Positions 1-5,433 of a stretch of DNA of 6,533 bases are shown here, piece after piece. The notes beneath the pieces were generated by a model. It saw only the letters and a list, made by a program, of their open reading frames with translations, was not told the origin of the DNA and searched no databases. Source of the stretch: Microgenomates group bacterium (GTDB lineage: Bacteria; Patescibacteriota; Microgenomatia; UBA1406; GWC2-37-13); contig JAPYWZ010000038.1 in assembly GCA_028276105.1 (NCBI GenBank), forward strand, positions 1-6,533. Direction: 5' to 3'. Position 1 is the first letter of the stretch. Each line of letters starts with the position of its first letter. A program made the position numbers and the translations under genes.

Positions 1-657
1 TAATCCATTAAAATTGATATCAGCAAATTCAACTAAACCACTACTAACAATTCTTCCATTGTTTAAATCTCTTGCAGCAACCAAAAGATTATTAGGATTA
101 TTTATTAAAGCTATAACTTCTTCCTGATTCCAGCCAAAAGTGGAATATAGTTGATAATACATTTGTTGAATTTGGGGATCTTGACGCATTTTTTCGTCAA
201 TAACCAATATTTCAAAATCACTAAAATCATGATTTTTTCTTTCTTCGTGATTTTTATTAAAAATTGATGCTGCTCTTTCATATTGTTGACTTGTTATTTC
301 TGAAGGGGGTGTTCTTTGAAGAGTGTTTTTACCTAAGTAAACTAAACAATAATTTCCAAATACTTCTCCGTCTAAAGGAATGATTGTTTCAAATAGATGA
401 CAAAGAAGATTTTGCCTATCAAAATTCATTAAAACTTTTGTTGAGATTAAAGCTCTTGCAGTTATTCTTGAGCATTTTAAGAATGGTAAACTGTCTAATT
501 CACTCAATAAAGAATTCAATGAATCGTCGTCATTGATTGGATTTGGAAAAATTCCTTTTAATCTTTCATTATTTGTTTCTTTCGGTGGCCAAACTACTTC
601 GCCAATGCTACTTACAAATGATGTTGGAATATCTGAGCCGTTAAGTCTTTCTCCCAT
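1..657 (-). CDS. T-box-controlled protein with probable GNAT-type acyltransferase domain (3' end outside window)
   Basis: Reading frame open from ATG at 657 to the window edge (219 codons, no stop), so the C-terminus is missing. Residues 1-150 match no family I recognise. They are soluble-looking, with an acidic stretch (INDDDS) near residue 43 and no signal peptide or membrane segment. Residues about 166-219 look like the beginning of a GNAT fold: helix MYYQLYSTFGW, then strand NNLLVAARD, a turn NNGR, and strand IVSSGLVEFADI, as in the first strands of N-acetyltransferases. The acetyl-CoA loop would lie outside the window, so the GNAT call is inference. ATG 657 was chosen because it directly follows the T-box terminator U-run and has AAGGA (672-668) 10 nt upstream. 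The T-box means expression should rise when one tRNA is uncharged, which points to a job tied to amino acid supply. It is not an aminoacyl-tRNA synthetase as far as visible. Confidence 0.7.
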   Translation of the reverse strand, partial: MGERLNGSDIPTSFVSSIGEVVWPPKETNNERLKGIFPNPINDDDSLNSLLSELDSLPFLKCSRITARALISTKVLMNFDRQNLLCHLFETIIPLDGEVFGNYCLVYLGKNTLQRTPPSEITSQQYERAASIFNKNHEERKNHDFSDFEILVIDEKMRQDPQIQQMYYQLYSTFGWNQEEVIALINNPNNLLVAARDLNNGRIVSSGLVEFADINFNGL

Positions 658-710
658 AAAAAAACCGTCCTTTTTGAGATGTTAAACTTTTAACACCTCT
701 CAAGGACGGT
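658..710 (-). terminator. T-box intrinsic terminator, overlapping the ribosome binding site
   Basis: ACCGUCC (710-704) pairs with GGACGGU (670-664). Inside, GAGA (701-698) pairs with UCUC (679-676), and UGUUAAA (695-689) with UUUAACA (686-680), around a bulged GG. A run of U follows immediately (663-658) and abuts the ATG at 657. The 5' arm ACCGUCC is the same sequence that closes the antiterminator, so the two structures exclude each other. The 3' arm contains the AAGGA that would serve as Shine-Dalgarno site. Confidence 0.93.
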
Positions 711-1007
711 TTTTGAAAACCGCGGTACCACCTTGATTGTTGACTGCTTATTTTTTTCGTCAGCCAACCGCTTTCCCTCCGATTCGGAGGATTAAAGCTG
801 TAACGGGCTTAACCCGTCGGGTTCTACTCTCCGCCTAAAGTAGCGGATTTCTTCCCGCCACCTCCCTCCAAATCGGAGGGTTAAAAAGGCCTTGCCAAAA
901 AGACAAAAGTGGGGGAAGCCTTTCACCCTTACCTTCCCTCGCTTTGCCACTTTTTTTATGTCTTTTTGGGTCCTTTTTTTGGTGTTTGGCTATTTTTTAA
1001 ATTATAA
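658..1007 (-). promoter_or_regulatory. T-box riboswitch leader
   Basis: A T-box leader binds a specific tRNA and antiterminates when that tRNA is uncharged. Read on the minus strand: Stem I has upper helix 950-947/912-909, the AG-bulge motif AAAGCGA (945-939), distal helix GGGAAG/CUUCCC (938-933/918-913) and a 14-nt loop with GGUGAAA (927-921), matching the known Stem I apex. Below it lie paired 968-959/905-896 and 978-969/891-883 (one bulged A). The middle contains hairpin 880-864, a pseudoknot-like element (847-843/834-830 with 842-839/828-825), hairpins 823-811 or 817-803, and hairpin 790-775. Stem III is 767-761/746-740. The antiterminator (735-701) pairs CAAGG with CCUUG and GCGGUUU with AAACCGU around bulge UGGUACC, the family hallmark. 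UGGU predicts a tRNA with discriminator A. The specifier codon is not resolved, because the usual GAA/AGUA loop-E signature is missing. The 5' end is estimated from the promoter. Confidence 0.93.
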
Positions 1008-1013
1008 ATTGAT

Positions 1014-1041
1014 ATTATATAAAAATTTTATTGAATTTCAA
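1014..1041 (-). promoter_or_regulatory. Promoter of the T-box transcript
   Basis: TTGAAA (1041-1036), a 16-nt spacer and a perfect TATAAT (1019-1014). Initiation is expected near 1007, giving a leader of about 350 nt that begins just before Stem I. The -35 box lies inside the last codons of greA. I see no greA terminator ahead of it, so greA read-through could also enter the T-box leader. Confidence 0.65.
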
Positions 1042-1486
1042 CAATTTTGTACCGAATTCTTCCTGCAGGTACCTCAACCTCTACCCACTCACCGATTTTT
1101 TTTCCAACAAGCGCTTTACCAAGAGGTGAAGTGTGAGAGAGTTTTTTATTTAAAGGATCCGCTTCAAACTCCCCAACAATTTCAAATTTTTCTTTTTTTC
1201 CATTGATTTCAACCACAACCGATGAACCAAGTTGGACGGTGGTTTTATCTTGGACTTCTTCAACGATTTTTGCATTTTTTAAAATCTCCTCAAGTTCTGC
1301 AATTCGTCCTTCAACTAAATTTAGTTCTTCTTTTGCCGAAGAATAAGCACTGTTTTCTGATAGATCACCCATACTTCTTGCTTGGTTTAATCGCTTCAAT
1401 ACTTCCTCTTTAGTTTTTGTTTTTAGTTCTTCAAGTTCTTGTTTTAATTTTTCAAAACCAGTTTTGGTTAGTTGGATGTTTTTCAT
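1028..1486 (-). CDS. greA: Transcription elongation factor GreA
   Basis: 152 residues, close to the usual 158. GreA enters the secondary channel of RNA polymerase and stimulates cleavage of backtracked transcripts, rescuing stalled complexes. Residues 1-75 form the antiparallel coiled coil, whose tip GDLSENSAY carries the acidic pair D41 and E44 that hold the catalytic Mg2+, at the same numbering as in E. coli. Residues about 80-152 form the FKBP-like domain that docks on polymerase (end motif SPLGKALVGKKIGEWVEV). The start at 1486 matches the conserved N-terminus (MKNIQLTKTGFEKLKQEL). No Shine-Dalgarno site precedes it; the leader is about 37 nt with a hairpin. It reads towards the T-box gene, whose promoter lies in its 3' end, and is divergent from the tRNA-Glu gene. 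Confidence 0.97.
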   Translation of the reverse strand: MKNIQLTKTGFEKLKQELEELKTKTKEEVLKRLNQARSMGDLSENSAYSSAKEELNLVEGRIAELEEILKNAKIVEEVQDKTTVQLGSSVVVEINGKKEKFEIVGEFEADPLNKKLSHTSPLGKALVGKKIGEWVEVEVPAGRIRYKIVEIQ

Positions 1487-1519
1487 AAAATAAAAAATGC
1501 CCTAAAAACTTTTTTGGGC
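1487..1519 (-). promoter_or_regulatory. Terminator-like hairpin in the greA leader
   Basis: GCCC (1519-1516) pairs with GGGC (1502-1499). The arms between are A-run against U-run with one mismatch. A U-rich stretch (1498-1487) then runs straight into the ATG. With transcription starting near 1523, the hairpin sits at the extreme 5' end of the mRNA and fills nearly the whole leader. It could cause early termination or pausing, protect the 5' end, or be a terminator for minus-strand transcripts coming from further right. The stem is short, so termination efficiency is uncertain. Confidence 0.45.
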
Positions 1520-1542
1520 TTATGTTAAAATAATACTATAAA
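1514..1542 (+). promoter_or_regulatory. Possible promoter of tRNA-Glu
   Basis: TTGGGC (1514-1519), 17-nt spacer, TATAAA (1537-1542). The -35 box is poor. If used, the precursor would have about a 40-nt 5' leader before the tRNA. It is the best plus-strand candidate I see upstream, but weak in such AT-rich DNA. Confidence 0.25.
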
Positions 1543-1558
1543 TTATTTTAAAAGTCAA
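1530..1558 (-). promoter_or_regulatory. greA promoter
   Basis: TTGACT (1558-1553), 17-nt spacer, TATTAT (1535-1530). Initiation is expected near 1523, giving a leader of about 37 nt before the ATG at 1486. It overlaps, on the other strand, the weak candidate promoter of the tRNA gene. Confidence 0.7.
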
Positions 1559-1589
1559 ATTTTTGGTCGTTTTTTTTAAAGTTTTTATT

Positions 1590-1662
1590 GCTCTCATCGT
1601 CTAGCGGCCTAGGACATCACCTTCTCAAGGTGGGGACAGGGGTTCGAATCCCCTTGAGAGCA
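1590..1662 (+). tRNA. trnE: tRNA-Glu (anticodon CTC)
   Basis: Complete cloverleaf. The acceptor stem (1590-1596 with 1655-1661) has seven Watson-Crick pairs. The D stem is GTC/GAC (1599-1601/1613-1615). The anticodon stem (1617-1621/1629-1633) has one T-G pair, and loop TTCTCAA gives anticodon CTC at 1624-1626, reading GAG. The variable loop has 4 nt (1634-1637). The T arm is AGGGG-TTCGAAT-CCCCT (1638-1654). Discriminator A is 1662. The next bases are CAA, so the 3' CCA is not encoded and must be added by the CCA-adding enzyme. The body resembles bacterial tRNA-Glu throughout (TCGTCTAG, AGGAC, ACAGGGGTTCGAATCCCC). No clear terminator follows; the 7-bp repeat tract starts ten bases downstream. 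Confidence 0.97.
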
Positions 1663-1671
1663 CAAAAATCA

Positions 1672-1788
1672 CCAAACATCTAACATCTAACATCAAATAT
1701 TTTTAAAAAAATGTAACGTGGAACGTGTAACGTGAAACGTGTAGCAGTAAACATTAAACGTTCAACATTTAACATTAAAAATTAAATA
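1672..1788 (+). repeat. Degenerate 7-bp tandem repeat tract
   Basis: From 1712 to 1788 the sequence reads as eleven consecutive 7-bp units without a phase break. They drift from TGTAACG and variants (TGGAACG, TGAAACG) through TTAAACG, TTCAACA and TTTAACA to TTAAAAA and TTAAATA; the common core is T-N-N-A-A-C-R. A first block at 1672-1699 has four more units (CCAAACA, TCTAACA twice, TCAAATA), separated by an A/T-rich gap. It lies between the convergent tRNA-Glu gene and the ATPase gene; I see no gene in 1663-1915. Confidence 0.85.
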
Positions 1789-1848
1789 CTTAAAAAAATA
1801 CCGCAAATCATTAATTTTTTTTCAGATATAAAAAATGTCAAATCCAAA

Positions 1849-1860
1849 TCACGATCGTGA
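1849..1860. repeat. 12-bp perfect palindrome
   Basis: TCACGATCGTGA reads the same on both strands and is GC-richer than its surroundings. A T-run follows on the plus strand (1864-1870). As RNA it would give only a 4-bp stem, so it is a poor terminator; a dimeric protein site is possible, with no further support. Confidence 0.4.
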
Positions 1861-1882
1861 GAATTTTTTTACAAAAAGTAAA

Positions 1883-1917
1883 CTTTTAATGTTGAAATGT
1901 TTAAAGTTAACGTTTTT
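1883..1917 (-). repeat. Inverted copy of the 7-bp repeat family at the ATPase 3' end
   Basis: On the minus strand the units TTAACT, TTAAACA, TTTCAACA and TTAAAAG follow the ATPase stop codon directly. They resemble the units at 1754-1781 but in opposite orientation, with 6- to 8-nt spacing. The two blocks could pair imperfectly across about 100 nt. Confidence 0.6.
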
Positions 1918-4444
1918 ATATTCTCAAAAACTCCTTCACTCCTCTTATACCAACCAAAATCAAACTAGAGTAAAAAAAGAGGATGATTAAAATTAGTAAA
2001 GAAAGAGAGGTTGTTTTAAAAACCTGCTGAAGTAAAGGATGATAAAGAAGAAGCGGATGGACAAAAAAAGGAGACAAAAAGGCAACAAGAAAAATTGGTT
2101 TAAAAAGAAGGCGATAATTTGAGGCAATATGACGATGGGATAAAAATAAGTCGATTAAAATCATTGGTTGAACAAATACTAAGGTGGTAAAAACAATCGT
2201 TAGATTTTGATGATAAAAAGCAGAAAAAACGGTTAAAGTGGCGGTTAAAACACCAACGGAAAAAATATAGTGAAAGTCAATTTTATCCAAAACAGTAAGT
2301 TCCTTTCTTGGTGGTTTTTTTAAAATTTCTTTATCATCGGGGGCAAAAGCTAAAGAAATGGCCGGAAGACCATCGGTTACGATATTGATGTATAAAAGTT
2401 GTAAAGCGCTTGAAACAGGAAGAGAAAAGATTAAGGCTAAAATAATATAAATTACCTCCCCAATATTGCAGGAAAGCAAGTATTTTATCGCATTTTTAAT
2501 ATGGATAAAAATATTTCGTCCTTGCTCAATGGCGGAAACCAAAGTGGCAAAGTTATCATCGGTTATAATAATATGAGCGGTATCTTTGGCTACATCAGTA
2601 CCAGTTTTTCCCATGGCGACACCAACATCGGCCTGTTTTAAAGCCAAAGCATCATTAACTCCATCACCGGTAACAGCCACCACCTCACCCAGTTTTTGAT
2701 AAAGTTTAACCAAGCGATATTTATCTTCTGGGTAAGTTCGAGCAAAGATTTTGACTTTAGGTAAAATTGATAAAAGTTCCTCGTCAGAATAACTTCGCAA
2801 GATTTTGCCTGATAGAATATCATCACCTTTTTTAATAATTCCGGTTTCAATTCCTACTGCTTCTGCGGTTAACTCGTTATCTCCAGTGATCATCACGACT
2901 TTTATGCCAGCGTTTTTGGCTTTTTCAACCGCTTCTTTTACTTCAGGTCGAACAGGATCGGCAATGCCAACAAAACCTAAAAATATCTGATTTTCTTCAA
3001 TTTTTTTTTCCGGTTTTGTTTTATAAGAAAAAGCAATCATTCGAAGACCTTTTTGAGCAAATTTTTCAAATTCCGCTTCAATTTCTTTCTTCTTTTTTGG
3101 GGTTAATGGTTTTATTTCTTCACCAATTTGGATAAAATTACAGATTTCCAAAATTGATTCTGGAGCACCTTTGGAAAATATGTAACTTGTACCTTGTAAC
3201 TTGTAACTTTTTTTGTTTTTTACATAGACGGACATTCTTTTTGTCTGGGCAAAAAAAGGAATCTCTTCAATTATTTGCCAGCGGTTTCTTTCCTCATCAT
3301 AAAAAATCCCTTGATAGTGAGCCATAATAAGAAGTGCGCCTTCAGTAGTATCACCAACCACATCAAAATCTTTGCCATGGTCAACTTTTGAAACTAAGGA
3401 AGCAGTTGAGCATAAAACACTATTTAAAAGAATTAAGCGAAAAGGATGATTGGTTTCTGATGGGGGATTTTTGATATCATATTCTTTTTCATCAACCCAG
3501 ATTTTTTTTACTCGCATTTGGTTGGTAGTCAAAGTCCCAGTTTTATCAGTAGCAATTAAAGTTAAAGATCCCATCGTTTCAATCGCATTTAGTTTTCGAA
3601 CAATTGTTTTTTTCTTTGCCATCCGCTCAACCCCAATTGATAAAATTATTGTCATAACAGCCGGAAGGCCCTCAGGGACAGCGGCAACCGCCAAAGAAAC
3701 CGCCAAAATAAAACTTTCGATCGTATTTTTTTCTTTAATAAAAGAAAGAATAAAAACAATGATTGAGGCAATAATCCCAATAATTCCTAGCTGTTTAGTA
3801 AAAGTTTCTAATTTTTTTTGAAGTGGGGTTTTTGTTTCTTTAATAACACTTAAAGTTTTGGCAATTTGACCAAAGCGGGTGTTTGAACCGGTGGCAGTCA
3901 CTTTCATTAAACCTCGACCGCGAGAAACAATTGTGCCAGCGTATAATAAATTTGCATCGGATAAATTTTTAACAACTGGCATTGATTCTCCCGTCAACAT
4001 CGCTTCATTGACTTCTAGGTTATAAGCTTCAATTACTTCACCATCAGCTGGGATTTTTGTTCCTTCCTCAATAAAAATAATATCGGAAGGCACCACATAA
4101 CGGCTATCAATCTCTTGCTCTTTACCATCGCGATATACCCGCACCATAGTTTTAGTCATCTTTTTTAAAGAGGCCAGGGATTTTTCCGCTTGGTATTCCT
4201 GATACAAACCAAAAAAAGCATTGAGGATGACAATGGCTAAAATAAACAAAGCATCTAAAGTCTCACCAATAAAAAAAGAGACAAAAGAGGCACCAATTAA
4301 AAGAAGAATTAGAAAGTTGTTAAATTGAGAAAAAAAAGATTTTAAAAAGGTAAACTTTTTTTCTTCGCGGATTTCATTTAAACCATACTGTTGGAGAAGT
4401 TTTTCTACTTCTTTTGATGTCAGTCCCAACTTTCTTTTATCCAT
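1916..4444 (-). CDS. P2-type (SERCA/PMR1-like) cation-transporting ATPase, probably Ca2+
   Basis: 842 residues, complete. It should use ATP to move a cation, probably Ca2+, out of the cytoplasm. In order: N-terminal cation-ATPase domain; M1-M2 about 42-82; actuator domain with TGES (151-154); M3-M4 about 218-270 with PEGLP (257-261); phosphorylation motif DKTGT with catalytic D300; nucleotide domain with KGAPE (425-429); TGDN (520-523); hinge GDGVND (593-598); M5-M10 from about 650. Cation ligands of SERCA have counterparts: E258 (M4), N660 and E663 (M5), N687, T690 and D691 (M6). The acidic M8 ligand of SERCA is not evident, so one-ion transport as in PMR1/LMCA1 is plausible. Residues 413-421 are encoded by a 7-bp tandem repeat. 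The DedA gene lies 57 bp upstream on the same strand, but a separate promoter appears to drive this gene. Substrate choice is inference. Confidence 0.93.
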   Translation of the reverse strand: MDKRKLGLTSKEVEKLLQQYGLNEIREEKKFTFLKSFFSQFNNFLILLLIGASFVSFFIGETLDALFILAIVILNAFFGLYQEYQAEKSLASLKKMTKTMVRVYRDGKEQEIDSRYVVPSDIIFIEEGTKIPADGEVIEAYNLEVNEAMLTGESMPVVKNLSDANLLYAGTIVSRGRGLMKVTATGSNTRFGQIAKTLSVIKETKTPLQKKLETFTKQLGIIGIIASIIVFILSFIKEKNTIESFILAVSLAVAAVPEGLPAVMTIILSIGVERMAKKKTIVRKLNAIETMGSLTLIATDKTGTLTTNQMRVKKIWVDEKEYDIKNPPSETNHPFRLILLNSVLCSTASLVSKVDHGKDFDVVGDTTEGALLIMAHYQGIFYDEERNRWQIIEEIPFFAQTKRMSVYVKNKKSYKLQGTSYIFSKGAPESILEICNFIQIGEEIKPLTPKKKKEIEAEFEKFAQKGLRMIAFSYKTKPEKKIEENQIFLGFVGIADPVRPEVKEAVEKAKNAGIKVVMITGDNELTAEAVGIETGIIKKGDDILSGKILRSYSDEELLSILPKVKIFARTYPEDKYRLVKLYQKLGEVVAVTGDGVNDALALKQADVGVAMGKTGTDVAKDTAHIIITDDNFATLVSAIEQGRNIFIHIKNAIKYLLSCNIGEVIYIILALIFSLPVSSALQLLYINIVTDGLPAISLAFAPDDKEILKKPPRKELTVLDKIDFHYIFSVGVLTATLTVFSAFYHQNLTIVFTTLVFVQPMILIDLFLSHRHIASNYRLLFKPIFLVAFLSPFFVHPLLLYHPLLQQVFKTTSLSLLILIILFFYSSLILVGIRGVKEFLRI
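3181..3208 (-). repeat. Four 7-bp tandem repeats inside the ATPase coding sequence
   Basis: Four contiguous units, read on the plus strand as TGTAACT, TGTACCT, TGTAACT, TGTAACT. They encode residues 413-421 (SYKLQGTSY), just before the KGAPE ATP-binding motif. Three extra units equal 21 bp, so a one-unit ancestor would read SYIFSKGAPE and the present gene carries a 7-residue in-frame insertion. The unit matches the TGTAACG units of the intergenic tract at 1712-1732. Confidence 0.85.
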
Positions 4445-4450
4445 AAAAAA

Positions 4451-4479
4451 ATTATAGGAGAATAAATAAAAATTTTAAA
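4451..4479 (-). promoter_or_regulatory. ATPase promoter, likely leaderless
   Basis: TTTAAA (4479-4474), 17-nt spacer, perfect TATAAT (4456-4451), then only six T before the ATG at 4444. Initiation seven bases after the -10 box would fall on the A of the start codon. There is no room for a Shine-Dalgarno site. Confidence 0.6.
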
Positions 4480-4501
4480 GAATATGAAAATTTACGAAAA
4501 A

Positions 4502-5137
4502 TCATTCGGTTTTTTTATTTTTAATGACTTCAATGATCATTGGTAATAAAGATATAAGAATAATGACAATAACCACTAAAGAAAAATTTTTTTTAACCAA
4601 AGGAATATTACCAAAGAAAAAGCCGGCTAAGGTAAAGATAGAGACCCAAAGGGTACCACCAATGATATTATAAAAAATAAATTTTCCATAGCTCATCTGT
4701 CCAGCACCAGCAACAAAGGGAGCAAAGGTGCGGATAATTGGGACAAATCGGGCTAAAATGATTGTTTTTCCGCCGTGTTTTTCAAAAAAGCGGTTGGTTT
4801 TTTCAATATGGTCTTTTTTAATTGGAATTTTTGGATTTCTTACAATTTTTTCACCAAAAAAATGGCCAATCCAGTAGTTTAAAGTATCACCTAAAATGGC
4901 AGCAAAGATTAAAATTAAAAGTAAGACTAAAATATTAAAACTTCCCAAAGAGGCAAAAACACCAGCGGCAAAAAGCAAAGAATCACCTGGTAAAAATGGG
5001 GTAAAAACAAAACCAGTCTCAGCAAAAATAATAAAAAACAAGATCAAATAGGTAAAAGTGCCGTAGTTTTTGATAATTTCGCCTAAATGTTTGTCAAGAT
5101 GAAGAATAAACTCGATTAAAAATTTAATGATTTCCAT
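4502..5137 (-). CDS. DedA-family (VTT domain) inner membrane protein
   Basis: 211 residues, complete, ending in TGA. DedA proteins are polytopic membrane proteins; characterised members recycle undecaprenyl phosphate across the membrane (UptA) or act in membrane-potential and envelope homeostasis (YqjA/YghB). Hydrophobic segments lie about 25-62 (with a re-entrant-type break), 67-95, 125-145, 152-177 and 184-205. Family motifs are present: E40 in FAETG, FLPGD with D52, GDTLNYWIG (83-91), and [20 protein letters not shown] with R130 and R136. These acidic and basic residues correspond to the essential E39, D51, R130 and R136 of E. coli YqjA. AGAGQM then GGTLW follow, as usual. The start at 5137 gives the standard N-terminus. 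It is divergent from the DUF2905 gene and upstream of the ATPase gene. Lipid-carrier transport is the most likely role, by family. Confidence 0.95.
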   Translation of the reverse strand: MEIIKFLIEFILHLDKHLGEIIKNYGTFTYLILFFIIFAETGFVFTPFLPGDSLLFAAGVFASLGSFNILVLLLILIFAAILGDTLNYWIGHFFGEKIVRNPKIPIKKDHIEKTNRFFEKHGGKTIILARFVPIIRTFAPFVAGAGQMSYGKFIFYNIIGGTLWVSIFTLAGFFFGNIPLVKKNFSLVVIVIILISLLPMIIEVIKNKKTE

Positions 5138-5149
5138 AGATAAGAATAA

Positions 5150-5155
5150 ATTATA
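5150..5155 (-). promoter_or_regulatory. -10 box of the DedA gene
   Basis: Perfect TATAAT (5155-5150), 12 nt before the ATG at 5137, so the expected leader is only about 6 nt. No convincing -35 box lies at 16-18 nt upstream; that position falls in the 10-bp repeats. No Shine-Dalgarno site. Confidence 0.45.
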
Positions 5156-5175
5156 ACGAAAAAAAGAAATTTATT

Positions 5176-5215
5176 AGAGATAAATGGAGATTTATAGAGA
5201 TTTATAGAGATTGGA
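5176..5215 (+). repeat. 10-bp direct repeats between divergent genes
   Basis: Four consecutive 10-bp units: AGAGATAAAT, GGAGATTTAT, AGAGATTTAT, AGAGATTGGA. The core AGAGAT recurs once per DNA helical turn, between the DedA and DUF2905 start codons and over both -35 regions. It could be an operator array or simply slippage-derived sequence. Confidence 0.7.
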
Positions 5216-5228
5216 AGTTTGATAAAAT
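5201..5228 (+). promoter_or_regulatory. Promoter of the DUF2905 gene, likely leaderless
   Basis: Extended -10 element TG-A-TAAAAT (TG at 5220-5221, box 5223-5228) with a weak -35 TTTATA (5201-5206) at 16 nt. The ATG at 5236 begins eight bases after the box, so the mRNA should start at or next to the start codon. Confidence 0.5.
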
Positions 5229-5235
5229 ATTATTT

Positions 5236-5433
5236 ATGGGGAATTTGTTAATTGAGATTGGACTTTTAATCATCTTTTTGGGATTAATTTTAAACCTTCT
5301 TTCTCAATTTAATTTACCGGTTTTACCTGGAGATATTTTAATTCAAAAAGAAAACTTTACTTTTTATTTTCCAATTGTTACATCGATTTTATTAAGCATT
5401 CTTTTAACAATCATTTTGAATCTATTTAAATGA
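5236..5433 (+). CDS. DUF2905 family small membrane protein
   Basis: 65 residues, the typical size of this family, ending in TGA. Two hydrophobic helices, about 4-23 and 46-63, flank a short loop with the family signature LPGDILIQ (30-37) and FTFYFPI (41-47), followed by the Ser/Leu-rich second helix (TSILLSILLT). Function is unknown; proteins of this family are found widely in bacteria as tiny inner membrane proteins. The start is fixed by the family N-terminus (MGNLLIEIGLLII) and by the promoter just upstream; no Shine-Dalgarno site. It is divergent from the DedA gene, and its stop overlaps the ATG of a possible 38-codon ORF. Confidence 0.88.
   Translation: MGNLLIEIGLLIIFLGLILNLLSQFNLPVLPGDILIQKENFTFYFPIVTSILLSILLTIILNLFK

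Noticed and set aside
894..968. Large hairpin read as a greA terminator
   Set aside because: Its apex carries the T-box AG bulge and distal-loop motifs, and a promoter lies upstream of it, so Stem I explains it better. Some termination there cannot be excluded.
892..1206. 104-codon open frame on the plus strand
   Set aside because: It is antisense to the T-box Stem I and the greA 3' end; Phe-rich low-complexity product, no family resemblance.
1222..1413. 63-codon plus-strand open frame
   Set aside because: Lies wholly antisense to the greA coding sequence, which is unambiguous.
1672..1788. CRISPR array
   Set aside because: The repeated unit is only 7 bp with no spacers.
1849..1870. Terminator of the tRNA-Glu gene formed by the 12-bp palindrome plus T-run
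   Set aside because: The RNA stem would have only 4 bp, and it lies about 190 nt past the tRNA.
1748..1917. Insertion sequence or MITE bounded by inverted repeats
   Set aside because: The inverted blocks are imperfect heptamer tracts, there is no target duplication visible and no transposase remnant.
2638..2990. Short open frames on both strands within the ATPase gene
   Set aside because: They cover the conserved TGDN and GDGVND region of the pump in other frames; shadows of the real gene.
3450..3821. 123-codon plus-strand open frame
   Set aside because: Antisense to the DKTGT and M3-M4 regions of the ATPase; its product has no recognisable domain.
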